Counted from the stretch's first letter, positions 43,518-54,601 are shown. The stretch: DNA of 64,000 bases from Haliea sp. E1-2-M8 (GCF_030649675.1 NZ_JAUTDR010000011.1:62001-126000); one strand, 5' to 3'. Program-made: numbers and translations. Notes: generated by a model not told the origin, from the sequence alone.

Positions 43518-44381
43518 ATGAGTACAGGATATTCCGTGAACGATACGCCGCCGATAACCCCCCCCGCAGGCTCTGCAGTCGCCGACTCCCAGCGCCCGCA
43601 GCAGGGTGAAATGCCCTTTGCCGTCGTGCTCGGCAAGGCCATGACGGAGATACCGAGGGACCTGTATATCCCGCCCCAGGCGCTGGAGGTGTTCCTGGAA
43701 GCCTTCGAGGGGCCGCTGGACCTGCTCCTGTACCTGATCAGGCGCCAGAACCTGGACATTCTCGAGATCGACGTTTCCGAAATTACCGCCCAGTACATGC
43801 GCTATGTCGAACTCATGGACGCCATGCAGTTTGAACTGGCGGCGGAGTACCTGCTGATGGCGGCGGTACTGGCGGAGATAAAGTCGCGCATGCTGCTGCC
43901 TCGGGCCAGCAGCGTGGAGGAGGATGAAGAAGATCCCCGGGCGCAGCTGATCCGCCGCTTGCAGGAGTACGAGCGCTTCAAGAAAGCCGCCGAGGACATT
44001 GAGGAGTTGCCGCGGCTGGAGCGGGATACCTGGGTCGGCAGCGCCGAGCCCCCGGATCTGAACCGCGCGCGGCCCGATCCGGAGGTGGATATGCGCGAGC
44101 TGCTGCTGGTGCTGAGCGAAGTGCTGCGCCGCGCTGACATGTTCGAGAGCCACCACATCCAGCGCGAGGCCCTGTCGACCCGGGAGCGCATGTCGGAGGT
44201 GCTGGAGAGGCTGTCGGGGCGCCAGTTTGTGCCATTTGTGGCGCTCTTTTCCGCGAAGGAAGGCCGTCTGGGAGTCGTGGTTACCTTCCTGGCGGTGATG
44301 GAACTGATCAAGGAATCCCTGGTGGAGATTGTGCAAACCGAGAATTTTGGCCCGATCCACGTCAAGGCAAGGTCTGAGTAA
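43518..44381 (+). CDS. scpA: Segregation and condensation protein A
   Basis: Encodes a 287-aa kleisin that bridges SMC with ScpB. Family N-terminus is after about residue 55: FLEAFEGPLDLLLYLIRRQNLDILEIDVSEITAQYM. Then AAEYLLMAAVLAEIKSRMLLP and a C-terminal winged-helix with FVALFSAKEGRLGVVVTFLAVMEL. The ~50-residue Pro-rich extension before the kleisin core is longer than usual; a GTG at 43536 inside it could be an alternative start. It is one base from scpB. Confidence 0.95.
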   Translation: MSTGYSVNDTPPITPPAGSAVADSQRPQQGEMPFAVVLGKAMTEIPRDLYIPPQALEVFLEAFEGPLDLLLYLIRRQNLDILEIDVSEITAQYMRYVELMDAMQFELAAEYLLMAAVLAEIKSRMLLPRASSVEEDEEDPRAQLIRRLQEYERFKKAAEDIEELPRLERDTWVGSAEPPDLNRARPDPEVDMRELLLVLSEVLRRADMFESHHIQREALSTRERMSEVLERLSGRQFVPFVALFSAKEGRLGVVVTFLAVMELIKESLVEIVQTENFGPIHVKARSE

Positions 44382-44382
44382 G

Positions 44383-45069
44383 ATGTCGGAAACAGATTCC
44401 ATCCTGGTGCAGATTGTCGAGGGCGCGCTGCTGGCAGCCGGCCGGCCGCTGACCGTGGTCCAGCTGGGAGAGCTGTTTGAAGAGCACGAGCGGCCCGCGC
44501 CCGCTGCAATCCGCGAGGCCCTGGCCGCCGCTGCCGAGCGCTGTGCGGATCGCGGCTACGAGTTGCGCGAGGTGGCCAGCGGTTTCCGCTACCAGGTGCG
44601 CCAGTCCCTCGCCCCCTGGGTGGCCAGGCTGTGGCAGGAGCGGCCGCAGAAGTATTCCCGCGCCCTGCTGGAAACCCTGTCGCTGATTGCCTACCGCCAG
44701 CCCATTACCCGCGGCGAGATCGAGGAGATCCGCGGCGTGGCGGTGAGCTCCAACATTATCAGAACCCTGCACGAGCGCGAGTGGATCCGCGTCGTCGGCC
44801 ACCGCGATGTCCCCGGTCGCCCGGCGATGTATGCCACTACCCGCCAGTTTCTCGACTATTTTAATCTCAAGAACCTGGACCAGCTGCCGGCACTGGCGGA
44901 AATTCGTGACCTGGAGACCCTGAACGCCGAGCTGGGGTTCAACGATCCCCTGGAGGCCGCCGCCAACGATGCGGGCCTCACGGACACGCCTGCTGCCACG
45001 GAAAATGAGCCAGCTGCTGACGCCGCTGGCAGCGATGAACTGCCACCTGACCCGGACCAAATCCATTGA
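44383..45069 (+). CDS. scpB: Segregation and condensation protein B
   Basis: Encodes a 228-aa winged-helix protein that binds ScpA. ATG 44383 follows the scpA stop by one base. Motifs: [79 protein letters not shown] and [16 protein letters not shown]. The acidic, Ala-rich tail after residue 190 is likely disordered. It overlaps rluB by four bases. Confidence 0.96.
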   Translation: MSETDSILVQIVEGALLAAGRPLTVVQLGELFEEHERPAPAAIREALAAAAERCADRGYELREVASGFRYQVRQSLAPWVARLWQERPQKYSRALLETLSLIAYRQPITRGEIEEIRGVAVSSNIIRTLHEREWIRVVGHRDVPGRPAMYATTRQFLDYFNLKNLDQLPALAEIRDLETLNAELGFNDPLEAAANDAGLTDTPAATENEPAADAAGSDELPPDPDQIH

Positions 45070-45983
45070 GCAAACGCAAGCTTGAGGCTCCACCTGCCGC
45101 GGAGGTCGCCCCTCGCGCGACCACAGTCGCCGGCGAGAAACTGCAGAAAGTCCTGGCCCGCACCGGCCTGGGTTCGCGCCGGGAAATGGAGCGCTGGATC
45201 GAGGAGGGCCGGGTCGAGGTCGAGGGCAAGCGCGCCTCCCTCGGCGACCGGGTGAGCGAGCGCGACCGCATCAGCATCGACGGCAAGCCGCTGGAACCGG
45301 TCCCCGCGGAGCAGACCCGCTGCATCCTCTACCACAAGCCCACCGGCGAGGTCTGCAGCCGCAAGGATCCCCAGGGCCGGCGCACAGTGTTCGAGCGCCT
45401 GCCCAAGATCAAGTCGGGGCGCTGGATTTCCATCGGCCGGCTCGATTTCAATACATCCGGTCTGTTGCTGTTCACCACGGATGGCGAACTGGCCAACGCC
45501 CTGATGCACCCCTCCGCCAATATCGAACGGGAATACATGGTGCGGGTCATGGGTGCCGTCGACGAGGACGTGCTCGCACGCCTGCTGGAGGGGGTGATGC
45601 TGGATGACGGTGTCGCGCGCTTCAGCGATATCCAGGACGGCGGCGGCGACGGCATCAACCACTGGTACTACGTGGTGCTGATGGAGGGCCGCAACCGCGA
45701 GGTGCGGCGCCTGTGGGAATCCCAGGGTCTTACGGTCTCCCGCCTGAAGCGGGTGCGCTATGGCAATGTCTTCATTCCCTCCAAGGTCAAGCAGGGTCAG
45801 TGGGCGGAGATGGACCCGAAGGAAGTAAAGGCGCTGTACCAGCTGGCGAAACTTGAACCGAAAAAGGTCAAGCGCAACACGGTCAAGGAAAAGGAAGTCA
45901 TGGAACGCCAGTTCGGCAAGCGCAAGGGGCCAGTGCCAACTGCGCCCGGCCGGCGCTCACCGCGCAAGCCGGGCAAGCGATAA
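45066..45983 (+). CDS. rluB: Ribosomal large-subunit pseudouridine synthase RluB
   Basis: Encodes a 305-aa RsuA-family pseudouridine synthase. The start is TTG 45066, overlapping the scpB stop. An S4 RNA-binding domain (about residues 25-75, [21 protein letters not shown]) precedes the catalytic domain with [17 protein letters not shown], whose Asp is catalytic. The C-terminus is a basic tail rich in Lys and Arg. RluB modifies U2605 of 23S rRNA. The scpA-scpB-rluB order is conserved in gammaproteobacteria. Confidence 0.95.
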   Translation: MSKRKLEAPPAAEVAPRATTVAGEKLQKVLARTGLGSRREMERWIEEGRVEVEGKRASLGDRVSERDRISIDGKPLEPVPAEQTRCILYHKPTGEVCSRKDPQGRRTVFERLPKIKSGRWISIGRLDFNTSGLLLFTTDGELANALMHPSANIEREYMVRVMGAVDEDVLARLLEGVMLDDGVARFSDIQDGGGDGINHWYYVVLMEGRNREVRRLWESQGLTVSRLKRVRYGNVFIPSKVKQGQWAEMDPKEVKALYQLAKLEPKKVKRNTVKEKEVMERQFGKRKGPVPTAPGRRSPRKPGKR

Positions 45984-45995
45984 GTTGACCGGAAA

Positions 45996-46757
45996 TCAGG
46001 ACTGGGCGTTCACGGCCTGCCCGGTCACGCCGACGCTGTCGTCCCCCATCAGGTACAGATAGGCCGGCATGATGACCGCCGGTGACGGGTTTTTCGTCGG
46101 CGTTTCCGCCGGGTAGGCGGTGCGGCGCATGGCGGTGTTGGTGGCGCCGGGGTTGAGACTGTTGACCCGGATCCGCGACGTGTTTTCCAGTTCGTCCGCC
46201 AGCACCTGCATCAGCCCCTCGGTGGCGAATTTCGACACCGCGTAAGCCCCCCAGTAGGCGCGGCCGCGGCGCCCGACACCGGATGAGGTGAACACGATCG
46301 AAGCCCTGGGCGCCTGCTCCAGCAGCGGCAGCAGCGCTTTGCTCAGCAAAAACTGCGCGTTGACGTTGACCTGCATCACCTCCGCCCAGGCGGGCCAGGT
46401 TGCGCTGGCGATTGGACGCCGTTCACCCAGCAGGCCGGCGTTGTGCAGCAGGCCGTCGAGGTGCCCGAAGGTGCCGGCCACGGCCTCTGCCAGGTTGGCG
46501 TAGTCTGCCTCGGTGGCGCTGGCGAGATCCATCGGGAACAGGGCGGGCTGGGCACCGCCCGCCGCTTCAATGGCGTCATATACCGCTTCCAGTTTGGCCA
46601 CGGTGCGCCCCAGCAGGACGACGGTGGCGCCGTGGGCCGCGTAGCTTTCGGCGGCGGCGCGGCCAATGCCGTCACCGGCGCCGGTGATCAGGATTACCTT
46701 GTCCTGCAACAGATCTTGCGCAGGGCTGTAGTCGGTGGGGATGGTGTGGCTGTCCAT
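45996..46757 (-). CDS. yciK: YciK-family short-chain dehydrogenase
   Basis: Encodes a 253-aa SDR of the YciK type. Cofactor motif LITGAGDGIGRAAAESYAAHGATVVLLGR, followed by HNAGLLGERRP and TSSGVGRRGRAYWGAYAVSK, containing the catalytic Ser and Tyr-Lys. The conserved downstream segment RVNSLNPGATNTAMRRTAYP is present. The substrate is not known. It is the last gene of the leftward deaminase-ubiG-mupP-yciK run, as in Pseudomonas. Confidence 0.94.
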   Translation of the reverse strand: MDSHTIPTDYSPAQDLLQDKVILITGAGDGIGRAAAESYAAHGATVVLLGRTVAKLEAVYDAIEAAGGAQPALFPMDLASATEADYANLAEAVAGTFGHLDGLLHNAGLLGERRPIASATWPAWAEVMQVNVNAQFLLSKALLPLLEQAPRASIVFTSSGVGRRGRAYWGAYAVSKFATEGLMQVLADELENTSRIRVNSLNPGATNTAMRRTAYPAETPTKNPSPAVIMPAYLYLMGDDSVGVTGQAVNAQS

Positions 46758-46770
46758 GCTTGCTCCAATG

Positions 46771-47451
46771 CTAGTGGGGGGCCAGGATCAGGTCCTGCAG
46801 TTGCGTGCTGCAGTCAACGCTCGCATCCGCGCCCCACAGGGCCGGATTGTCGTCTGCCTCGATATAGCCATACAGCGCGGCAATGGTGAACATGCCGGCG
46901 CGCAGGCCTGCCTCGATATCGCGCATGTGGTCACCCACGTAGATCGCCTGCTGCGGCTGGCAGCCGAGCTCAAGGCAATTGCGCAGCAGTGACTCCGGGT
47001 GCGGCTTGCGCTCGACAACATCATCGGGACAGACCAGGCTGCCCAGGGGCGGCTGCAGGGCGAGGTGCGCCATCAGCGGCGCGGCATAGGCCCGGGGCTT
47101 GTTGGTGGACACGCCCCAGCCGATACCGCGCTGCGCCAGCTCCGCCAGCAAGCCCTCAATACCGGGATAGGGGCGCGCGCTGCTGCCCAGCACTTCGCTG
47201 TACAGGTCCAGCAGCCGCAGCCGCTGCGATTCAAAGGCCGGATCGGTTTCCACAGAGCCCAGAGCGAGGGTCACCAGGGCGCGGGCGCCGTTGGACACGC
47301 TGGCGCGGATGCGCTCGGGCTCCAGCGGCGGCAGGTCGTATTCGGCGCGCAGTGCCTGCACCACCACCACGAACTCGCTGGCGGTGTCCACCAGGGTACC
47401 GTCGAGGTCGAAGATGACCGCCCTGAGCGCGGCCGGGTCAGGGCGCTTCAT
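46771..47451 (-). CDS. mupP: HAD phosphatase, probable N-acetylmuramic acid 6-phosphate phosphatase MupP
   Basis: Encodes a 226-aa HAD-superfamily hydrolase. Motif [13 protein letters not shown], motif II VSTNKPR, and motif [11 protein letters not shown] with [12 protein letters not shown] complete the active site. It looks like phosphoglycolate phosphatase (Gph), but location between yciK and ubiG matches Pseudomonas MupP, which recycles MurNAc-6-P for peptidoglycan. Synteny favours MupP; sequence alone cannot exclude Gph. It overlaps ubiG by four bases. Confidence 0.87.
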   Translation of the reverse strand: MKRPDPAALRAVIFDLDGTLVDTASEFVVVVQALRAEYDLPPLEPERIRASVSNGARALVTLALGSVETDPAFESQRLRLLDLYSEVLGSSARPYPGIEGLLAELAQRGIGWGVSTNKPRAYAAPLMAHLALQPPLGSLVCPDDVVERKPHPESLLRNCLELGCQPQQAIYVGDHMRDIEAGLRAGMFTIAALYGYIEADDNPALWGADASVDCSTQLQDLILAPH

Positions 47452-48164
47452 GCCGCAGCCGGTTTGACGGCCCGCACCATGTAGTTCACCGAGACGTCCC
47501 GGGGGTGCAGGCGGTATTGTTTGCTGAGAGGGTTGTAGACCAGGCCGGTCATTCCCTCCAGGCTCAGCCCCGCCGCCCGTATCCAGGCCGCCAGTTCCGA
47601 GGGCTTGATGAACTTGCTGTATTCGTGGGTGCCGGCGGGCAGCAGTTTCAGCACATACTCGGCGCCGACAATGGCGAAGGCGAACGCCTTGGGGTTGCGG
47701 TTGATGGTGGAGAAGTACAGGGAGGCCCCCGGGGTTGCCAGCGCCGCACAGGCCGCGACCACCGCGGCGGGGTCGGGTACATGCTCCAGCATCTCCAGAC
47801 AGCAGACCACGTCATAGTGGCCGGGTTGCTCCGCTGCCAGATCCTCCGCCGTGGTCTGGCGGTAGTCCACATCGACGCCGGATTCCAGCTGGTGAATACG
47901 CGCCACTGCCAGCGGCGCTTCGCCCATGTCGATGCCGGTGACCCGGGCGCCGCGATGGGCCATGGACTCCGCCAGGATACCGCCGCCGCAGCCCACATCC
48001 ACCAGGGTCTTGCCGGCCACTGGTGAATGCTCGTCGATGTAGTTGGCGCGGAGGGGGTTGATGTCATGCAGGGGTTTGAACTCGCTGTTGCGGTCCCACC
48101 AGCGCGAGGCCAGTGCTTCAAATTTGGCGATTTCCTTCGGGTCGACGTTCGCTTGTGCGGTCAT
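47448..48164 (-). CDS. ubiG: Ubiquinone biosynthesis O-methyltransferase UbiG
   Basis: Encodes a 238-aa SAM-dependent methyltransferase that performs both O-methylations in ubiquinone synthesis. Motifs: [22 protein letters not shown] near the N-terminus, SAM motif [31 protein letters not shown] and [25 protein letters not shown]. It overlaps both neighbours by four bases, so it is translationally coupled to the amidohydrolase upstream and mupP downstream. Confidence 0.96.
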   Translation of the reverse strand: MTAQANVDPKEIAKFEALASRWWDRNSEFKPLHDINPLRANYIDEHSPVAGKTLVDVGCGGGILAESMAHRGARVTGIDMGEAPLAVARIHQLESGVDVDYRQTTAEDLAAEQPGHYDVVCCLEMLEHVPDPAAVVAACAALATPGASLYFSTINRNPKAFAFAIVGAEYVLKLLPAGTHEYSKFIKPSELAAWIRAAGLSLEGMTGLVYNPLSKQYRLHPRDVSVNYMVRAVKPAAA

Positions 48165-49492
48165 GCGTGTGTTCCTGTAATCCGTTGTTGCCAGTGGCGG
48201 CCGCGTTGACCCAGGGCCTCCAGATCAAAACCTGTGAGTTGCCGGTCGCGCAGCCGCAACTCGCCGCCAATCCAGCTGTGGGTTACCTGGCTGCCGTTGC
48301 AGGCGTAGACGATTTGCGAGAGAGGGTTGTACAGAGGCTGGGTTTCCGGGCCGCTGAGGTCTACCGCGATCATGTCGGCGAGCTTGCCGGGCTCCAGACT
48401 GCCGATCTGCTCGTCCAGTCCCAGGGCGCGGGCGCCGCCCAGGGTCGCCATGGTTAGCGCCTGCGCGGCCGGCAGAGCGCTGGCATCGCCGGCGGTCAGC
48501 TTGGCCAGCAGTGCGGCGGTCTGCATTTCGCCGAACAGGTTGAGGTCGTTGTTGCTGGCAGCGCTGTCGGTACCCAGCGCGACATTGACCCCGGCGGCCA
48601 GCAGCTTGCTGACCGGGCAGCTGCCCGAGGCCAGCTTCATGTTGGACTGGGGGCAGTGCACCACGTGCGCGCCGGTCTCGGCGAGCAGGGCAATATCCTG
48701 GTCCCCGAGATCGGTCATGTGCACACACTGGGTGCGCGGTCCCAGCAGGCCCAAACGGTGCAGGGTGTCCAGCGGCCGCTCACCATTGGTTTCCACCGCC
48801 TGCAGCACTTCGCCGCGAGTCTCGTGCAGGTGGATCTGCACCGGCACATCCAGCTCCGCCGCAAGCGTGGCGACCCGGGCCAGGGTGGACTGGCTGACGG
48901 TGTAGGGCGCGTGGGGGCCGAAGCCGAGGCTGACCAGCTTGCTGTGCTTGAGGGTGTCCCGCAGCGCCAGGCCCTTGTTGATGTACTCGTCCGCATCCCG
49001 CGCCCAGGGCGAGGGAAAGTCAAGGATGGGGAAAGTGATCTGGCAGCGCATGCCCCGGGCCTCTGCCACCCGGGCACAGGCCTCCGGGAAAAAGTACATG
49101 TCGGAGAAGGTGGTGGTGCCGGCCCGCAGCATCTCGGCGACAGCCAGCTCCACCCCGTCAGCGACGAAGGCATCGCTCACGTGCCTGCCTTCGGCGGGCC
49201 AGATGTGCTGCTCCAGCCAGGGCATCAGCGGCAGGTCGTCAGCGTAGCCCCGCAGCAGGCACATGGCCGCGTGGCCGTGGGCATTGACCAGGCCGGGCAG
49301 CAGCGCGTGGTCGGGCAGCTCGAATACTTCGCCGGCGACCAGGTGGGCGGTCTCTGGGCGCGGCAGGACGGCGGCGATGCGGCCGCTGCTGACCGCCAGG
49401 CTGTAGCCGGTGAGCACGGCGCCGGATGGCACAATGGGCAGGATCCAGCCCGGGTGGATGAGGGTGTCGACGGTGTCTGGTAGCGCGGTCAT
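48161..49492 (-). CDS. TRZ/ATZ-type amidohydrolase, probable 5'-methylthioadenosine deaminase
   Basis: Encodes a 443-aa amidohydrolase of the chlorohydrolase/SAH-MTA deaminase branch. Metal ligands: VNAHGHAAM (H72, H74), [10 protein letters not shown] and [12 protein letters not shown]. Family marker [16 protein letters not shown] is present. Position before ubiG-mupP-yciK and opposite gyrA matches Pseudomonas aeruginosa PA3170, shown to deaminate 5'-methylthioadenosine. In Pseudomonas mtnA lies between this gene and gyrA; here it is absent. Confidence 0.87.
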   Translation of the reverse strand: MTALPDTVDTLIHPGWILPIVPSGAVLTGYSLAVSSGRIAAVLPRPETAHLVAGEVFELPDHALLPGLVNAHGHAAMCLLRGYADDLPLMPWLEQHIWPAEGRHVSDAFVADGVELAVAEMLRAGTTTFSDMYFFPEACARVAEARGMRCQITFPILDFPSPWARDADEYINKGLALRDTLKHSKLVSLGFGPHAPYTVSQSTLARVATLAAELDVPVQIHLHETRGEVLQAVETNGERPLDTLHRLGLLGPRTQCVHMTDLGDQDIALLAETGAHVVHCPQSNMKLASGSCPVSKLLAAGVNVALGTDSAASNNDLNLFGEMQTAALLAKLTAGDASALPAAQALTMATLGGARALGLDEQIGSLEPGKLADMIAVDLSGPETQPLYNPLSQIVYACNGSQVTHSWIGGELRLRDRQLTGFDLEALGQRGRHWQQRITGTHA

Positions 49493-49652
49493 GAAGCCTC
49501 GGCCCGGGGTAATCGTGAACGCTGTCGGCGCGCTTCAGGCAGGTTCTGGCCGCCGCAACTTGCGAGCTGGCAAGTATAACCGGAAATCCCCGATCACTGC
49601 CCGAACGGCGGCCAAAATCTGCAAAAACATGGCGGCAGCCGGGCTTCTCCCG

Positions 49653-49658
49653 TATAAT
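49653..49658 (+). promoter_or_regulatory. Candidate -10 of the gyrA promoter
   Basis: A perfect TATAAT stands out in the GC-rich 285-base divergent gap between the deaminase gene and gyrA, 120 bases upstream of the gyrA start. No good TTGACA-like hexamer lies at 16-18 bases, so the promoter assignment is tentative. The long leader that would result is compatible with supercoiling-dependent control, which I cannot verify. The rest of the gap shows no gene. Confidence 0.35.
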
Positions 49659-49777
49659 TCCGGGTTTGTGCCGGGGCCGGCTGAGGCCTGTGTCCGGCCG
49701 CCGGGCAGCCGCCCGGAGCCGTTCCGTGCAGCGCATCAGGAACGCTCATCGCAGGTAATTTAAGGAAGCTGTAGTAC

Positions 49778-52345
49778 ATGGGTGAATTAGCCAAGGAAAT
49801 TCTTCCCGTCAACATTGAGGACGAGCTCAAGCAGTCCTACCTCGATTACGCCATGAGCGTGATTGTGGGGCGCGCCCTCCCGGACGTGCGCGATGGCCTC
49901 AAGCCGGTGCACCGGCGCGTGTTGTTTGCGATGAACGAGCTCAACAACGACTGGAACAAGGGCTACAAGAAGTCTGCCCGCATCGTCGGTGACGTGATCG
50001 GTAAGTACCACCCCCATGGTGACTCGGCGGTCTACGACACGATTGTGCGCATGGCCCAGTCCTTTTCCATGCGTTACATGCTGGTGGACGGCCAGGGTAA
50101 CTTCGGCTCCGTCGACGGCGACTCCGCGGCTGCCATGCGGTACACCGAAATCCGCATGCGCAAGATTTCCCACGCCATCCTCGCGGACCTGGACAAGGAA
50201 ACCGTCGACTTTGTCGACAATTACGACGGTACCGAGCGGATCCCGGCGGTCATGCCCACCCGGGTGCCCAACCTGCTGATCAACGGGTCCTCCGGGATCG
50301 CGGTCGGCATGGCCACCAACATTCCCCCGCACAACCTGCGCGAAGTGGTCAGCGGCTGCCTGGCTCTGATGGGCAATCCGGATATGACTGTCGATGAGCT
50401 CATGGACCACATTCCGGGTCCGGATTTCCCTACCGGCGCCACCATCAATGGTCGCGCGGGCATCATCCAGGCTTACCGCACGGGTCGCGGCCGCATCTAT
50501 GTGCGGGCCAAGGCCGAGGTGATCCGCGAGGAGAACAAGGGCCGCGACGTGATCATCATTCACGAGCTACCCTACCAGCTGAACAAGGCGCGCCTGATCG
50601 AGCGTATTGCCGAGTTGGTGAAGGAAAAGAAGATCGAGGGCATTTCCGAGCTGCGCGACGAGTCCGACAAGGACGGCATGCGGGTCGTTATCGAATTGCG
50701 CCGCGGCGAGATCGGCGACGTGGTCCTCAACAACCTCTATGCCCAGACCCAGCTGCAGGCGGTATTCGGCATCAACATGGTGGCCCTGGTCGACGGCCAG
50801 CCCAAGCTGCTGAATCTGAAGCAGATCCTGGAGGCCTTTATCCGCCACCGCCGCGAGGTGGTAACCCGGCGTACAGTCTACCTGCTGCGCAAGGCCCGCG
50901 AGCGCGGCCACCTGCTGGAAGGCCTGGCGGTGGCGCTGGCCAATATCGACTCGATCATCGAGCTGATCAAGGCCTCCCCCAGTTCCTCCGAAGCGAAAGA
51001 GGGTCTGATTGCCCGCTCCTGGTCGCCGGGGGAAGTGACCGCCATGCTGCAGCGTGCGGGCGACGACGCCTGCCGCCCGGATGAACTGGAGCCCCGCTAC
51101 GGGCTGCACGACGGCCAGTACTTCCTGTCCCCGGCCCAGGCCCAGGCCATTCTCGATCTGCGCCTGCACCGCCTGACCGGCCTCGAGCATGAAAAACTGC
51201 TCGCTGAATACGATGAAAAACTGCGCGAAATCGCCGATTACCTGGAAATCCTGGGCGATCCGGACCGCCTCAAGCTGGTGATCCGGGAAGAGCTGGAAGC
51301 GATCGTCACCGAATTTGGCGATGACCGCCTGACCGTAATCAGTGCGTCCCAGCACGACCTTACAGTGGAAGACCTGATCACCGAGGAAGACCGGGTGGTC
51401 ACCATCTCCCACGGTGGTTACGCCAAGACCCAGCCCCTGTCCGACTATCAGGCCCAGCGCCGTGGCGGCACCGGGCGCACCGCCACTGCGGTGAAGGACG
51501 AGGACTTCGTCGAGCACCTGCTGATCGCCAGCACCCACGCCACCATTCTCTGCTTCACCAACTTGGGCAAGGTGTACTGGTTGAAGGTTTACCAGATTCC
51601 CCTGGCGGGGCGTAATTCCCGCGGCCGGCCCATGGTCAACTTGCTGCCGCTGGAAAACGGCGAACGCGTCACCTCCATCCTGCAGGTAAACGAATATACC
51701 GAAGGCTGGTACATCTTCATGGCCACCGCCAGCGGCACGGTGAAGAAGACCGCGCTGACCGCCTTCTCCCGCCAGCGCAGCGTCGGCCTGCGGGCCCTGG
51801 CGCTCGATGAGGGCGACGTGCTTATCGGCACCGCCATTACCGACGGCACCTGCGATGTCATGCTGTTTTCCAGCGAGGGCAAGGCGGTGCGGTTCCGCGA
51901 GGAAGATATACGTGACTTGTCACGTACCGCCCGCGGCGTGCGTGGCATCCGCCTGGGCGCGGGCCACCAGCTGATCTCCATCATTGTTCCTCGCGAGGGC
52001 GGCCGCATCCTCACTGTAAGCGAAAACGGCTACGGCAAGCGCACCGAAGCGGCGGAATTCCCGACCAAGGGCCGTGGCAACAAGGGCGTCATCGCCATGT
52101 CTACCAGCGCCCGGAACGGTCGCCTGGTGGGCGCCGTGCAGGTGTTTGACGGCGACGAGCTGATGCTGATTTCCAACCAGGGCACCCTGGTCCGCACCCG
52201 GGCTGAAGAGGTGTCCCTGCTGGGCCGGAACACCCAGGGTGTGCGCGTGATCCGCACCCGGCCGGATGAGTTCCTGGTCAGCTGCGAACGTATCGACGAG
52301 CCGGAAATCGAAGTTATTGAAGGGGCTGAAGACGTCCCGGAATGA
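49778..52345 (+). CDS. gyrA: DNA gyrase subunit A
   Basis: Encodes an 855-aa type IIA topoisomerase subunit that cuts and rejoins DNA during negative supercoiling. Catalytic Tyr122 is in AMRYTEIRM. The quinolone-resistance-determining region keeps the wild-type residues S83 and D87 ([11 protein letters not shown]). The C-terminal pinwheel has the GyrA box as QRRGGTG. Acidic tail at the end ([11 protein letters not shown]). serC follows after 39 bases. Confidence 0.98.
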   Translation: MGELAKEILPVNIEDELKQSYLDYAMSVIVGRALPDVRDGLKPVHRRVLFAMNELNNDWNKGYKKSARIVGDVIGKYHPHGDSAVYDTIVRMAQSFSMRYMLVDGQGNFGSVDGDSAAAMRYTEIRMRKISHAILADLDKETVDFVDNYDGTERIPAVMPTRVPNLLINGSSGIAVGMATNIPPHNLREVVSGCLALMGNPDMTVDELMDHIPGPDFPTGATINGRAGIIQAYRTGRGRIYVRAKAEVIREENKGRDVIIIHELPYQLNKARLIERIAELVKEKKIEGISELRDESDKDGMRVVIELRRGEIGDVVLNNLYAQTQLQAVFGINMVALVDGQPKLLNLKQILEAFIRHRREVVTRRTVYLLRKARERGHLLEGLAVALANIDSIIELIKASPSSSEAKEGLIARSWSPGEVTAMLQRAGDDACRPDELEPRYGLHDGQYFLSPAQAQAILDLRLHRLTGLEHEKLLAEYDEKLREIADYLEILGDPDRLKLVIREELEAIVTEFGDDRLTVISASQHDLTVEDLITEEDRVVTISHGGYAKTQPLSDYQAQRRGGTGRTATAVKDEDFVEHLLIASTHATILCFTNLGKVYWLKVYQIPLAGRNSRGRPMVNLLPLENGERVTSILQVNEYTEGWYIFMATASGTVKKTALTAFSRQRSVGLRALALDEGDVLIGTAITDGTCDVMLFSSEGKAVRFREEDIRDLSRTARGVRGIRLGAGHQLISIIVPREGGRILTVSENGYGKRTEAAEFPTKGRGNKGVIAMSTSARNGRLVGAVQVFDGDELMLISNQGTLVRTRAEEVSLLGRNTQGVRVIRTRPDEFLVSCERIDEPEIEVIEGAEDVPE

Positions 52346-52384
52346 TGCGTCCAGCACTCCCGCCAACCTGAGGAAAGACCCGCA

Positions 52385-53464
52385 ATGACGCGTTTGTACA
52401 ACTTTTGCGCCGGCCCGGCAGCCCTGCCGGAGCCGGTGCTGGAAACCGCCCGCAACGACATGCTGGACTGGCATGGTCGCGGCCTGTCGGTGATGGAGAT
52501 GAGCCATCGCAGCAAGGAGTTTGTCGGCATCGCCGGACACGCCGAGACCACCCTGCGTGAGCTGCTGGCCATCCCCGATGACTACGCGGTTCTGTTTTTA
52601 CAGGGCGGCGCCAGCACCCAGTTTGCCGCGGTGCCGCTGAATCTGCTGCCGGAGGGCGGTTCTGCCGACTATATCAATACCGGGCAGTGGTCGAAGAAGG
52701 CGATAGCCGAGGGGAAACGTTACGGCGCGGCCAATGTTGCCGCCAGCGCCGAGGACACCAACTTCAGCACCATTCCCGCCCGCGACAGCTGGCAGCTGTC
52801 CGCCGACGCTGCCTATCTGCACTACACTCCCAACGAAACCATAGGCGGGGTCGAGTTCCACTGGGTGCCCGAGGTGTCGGCGCCGCTGGTGGCAGACATG
52901 TCCTCCACCATTCTGTCGCGGCCGCTGGATGTCTCCCGTTTCGGTGTCATCTACGCCGGCGCGCAGAAAAACATTGGTCCCGCGGGCCTCACCCTGGTGA
53001 TCGTGCACCGCGAACTGTTGGGACGGTCGCGCCCGGGTTGCCCGGTGATGCTGGACTGGAAAACCGCCGCCGACAACGATTCCATGTACAACACGCCGCC
53101 CACTTTTGCCCTGTACCTGGCTGGTCTGGTGTTTGCCTGGCTCAAGGATCTTGGGGGTCTCGAGGCCATGGCTGAACTCAACCGGCGCAAGGCGGAGAAG
53201 CTGTACGCAACCATAGACAGCAGCGCCTTCTACGCCAACCCGGTGGAGTTGCCCAGCCGCTCACTGATGAACGTACCCTTTACCCTGGCGGACCCTGCCC
53301 TGGACAAGGTCTTTCAGCAGGATGCAGAAGCCGCCGGCCTGCTGAATCTGGGCGGTCACCGCTCGGTGGGCGGAATGCGCGCCAGCCTCTACAATGCGGT
53401 GCCGGAGGCGGCAGTGGATGCGCTGATCGCCTTCATGCTGGATTTTGAGCAGCGCAAGGGCTGA
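52385..53464 (+). CDS. serC: Phosphoserine aminotransferase SerC
   Basis: Encodes a 359-aa PLP enzyme that makes 3-phosphoserine from 3-phosphohydroxypyruvate, and also serves pyridoxine synthesis. N-terminal motif RLYNFCAGPAALPEPVLE, phosphate-binding QGGASTQFAAVPLNLL, and the PLP lysine in YAGAQKNIGPAG. C-terminal GGHRSVGGMRASLYNAV is typical. It is the first of serC-pheA-tyrA-aroA-cmk-rpsA, 16 bases upstream of pheA. Confidence 0.98.
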   Translation: MTRLYNFCAGPAALPEPVLETARNDMLDWHGRGLSVMEMSHRSKEFVGIAGHAETTLRELLAIPDDYAVLFLQGGASTQFAAVPLNLLPEGGSADYINTGQWSKKAIAEGKRYGAANVAASAEDTNFSTIPARDSWQLSADAAYLHYTPNETIGGVEFHWVPEVSAPLVADMSSTILSRPLDVSRFGVIYAGAQKNIGPAGLTLVIVHRELLGRSRPGCPVMLDWKTAADNDSMYNTPPTFALYLAGLVFAWLKDLGGLEAMAELNRRKAEKLYATIDSSAFYANPVELPSRSLMNVPFTLADPALDKVFQQDAEAAGLLNLGGHRSVGGMRASLYNAVPEAAVDALIAFMLDFEQRKG

Positions 53465-53480
53465 GGCGGCAGGCAGGTTG

Positions 53481-54599
53481 ATGGCAGATATCAGGGATCT
53501 CGACCAGGTCAGGGCGGACATCGACGCCATAGACCGGGAAATCCAGGCGCTGATCCAGCGTCGCGCCGGCTGTGCCCAGCGCGTTGCCGAGATCAAGCTG
53601 GCTGAGGTTCTGGCGGCGCAGGAAAAGGGGGAGCCGGCGGCCGAGGTGGTCTTTTACCGGCCAGAGCGGGAAGCCCAGATTCTGCAGCAGATCATCGACC
53701 GCAATGAAGGCCCACTGGTCGGCTCCGCGGTGGCGCACATCTTTCGCGAGGTCATGTCCGCCTGCCTGGCGCTGGAGCGTCCGCTGCAGGTGGCCTACCT
53801 CGGCCCCGAGGGTACCTTTACCCAGGCCGCGACGCTGAAGCATTTCGGCCATGCCGCTATCTGCGTGCCCCAGAATACCATCGATGGCGTGTTCGCCCAG
53901 GTTGAGTCCGGGGAATGCAACTATGGCGTGGTGCCGGTGGAGAACTCCACCGAGGGCATGGTCAGCCATACCCTGGACAATTTCATGGACTCGCCGCTGA
54001 AGATTTCCGGCGAGGTGGAGATGCGTATCGTCCACCACCTGCTGGCGGCCCCCGGCATCGGTGAGGAATCCATCACCCGTATCTGCGCCCACCAGCAGGC
54101 GCTGGCCCAGTGCCGCAACTGGCTGGACAGCCACTGGCCCAAAGTCGAGCGCGAAGCGGTCAGCAGCAACGGCGAAGCCGCGCGGCTGGCGGCGACCACC
54201 CCCGGAGTTGCTGCGGTGGCGGGGGACATGGCGGCGGAGCTGTACCAGTTGGAGAAGCTCGCCGAGCATATCGAGGACTACCCCGACAACACCACCCGCT
54301 TTCTGGTGGTGGGGCGCGAAGAGGTGCCGCCCAGCGGCCGCGACAAGACCTCCCTGATAGTCTCCAGCCGCAACAAGCCCGGCGCCCTGTTTACCCTGCT
54401 GGACCCCTTCCGCCGCGCCGGTGTCAGCCTGACCCGCATCGACACCCGGCCTTCGCGTACAGAGAAGTGGGCCTACGTCTTTTTCATTGAATTCGAAGGG
54501 CATATGCAGGACGAGGCCATCCGCGGCATCGTGGCCGACCTGGAAGAGCAATCCATACTGCTGAAACCGCTCGGGTCCTACCCTCGGGCAGTGCTCTAG
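53481..54599 (+). CDS. pheA: Bifunctional chorismate mutase / prephenate dehydratase
   Basis: Encodes a 372-aa P-protein for phenylalanine synthesis. ATG 53481 is chosen; the longer reading begins in serC. Chorismate mutase occupies about residues 1-100 (DLDQVRADIDAIDREIQALIQRR). The dehydratase domain has YLGPEGTFTQAA and VPVENSTEGMVSHTLD. The ACT domain has the Phe-binding motifs NKPGALFTLL and RIDTRPSRTEKWAYVFFIE, so feedback inhibition is expected. Two bases separate it from tyrA. Confidence 0.97.
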   Translation: MADIRDLDQVRADIDAIDREIQALIQRRAGCAQRVAEIKLAEVLAAQEKGEPAAEVVFYRPEREAQILQQIIDRNEGPLVGSAVAHIFREVMSACLALERPLQVAYLGPEGTFTQAATLKHFGHAAICVPQNTIDGVFAQVESGECNYGVVPVENSTEGMVSHTLDNFMDSPLKISGEVEMRIVHHLLAAPGIGEESITRICAHQQALAQCRNWLDSHWPKVEREAVSSNGEAARLAATTPGVAAVAGDMAAELYQLEKLAEHIEDYPDNTTRFLVVGREEVPPSGRDKTSLIVSSRNKPGALFTLLDPFRRAGVSLTRIDTRPSRTEKWAYVFFIEFEGHMQDEAIRGIVADLEEQSILLKPLGSYPRAVL

Positions 54600-54601
54600 C
54601 C

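Noticed and set aside
46771-47451. Assignment as phosphoglycolate phosphatase Gph
   Set aside because: Sequence fits the HAD subfamily, but the yciK-ubiG neighbourhood is that of MupP, so MupP is preferred.
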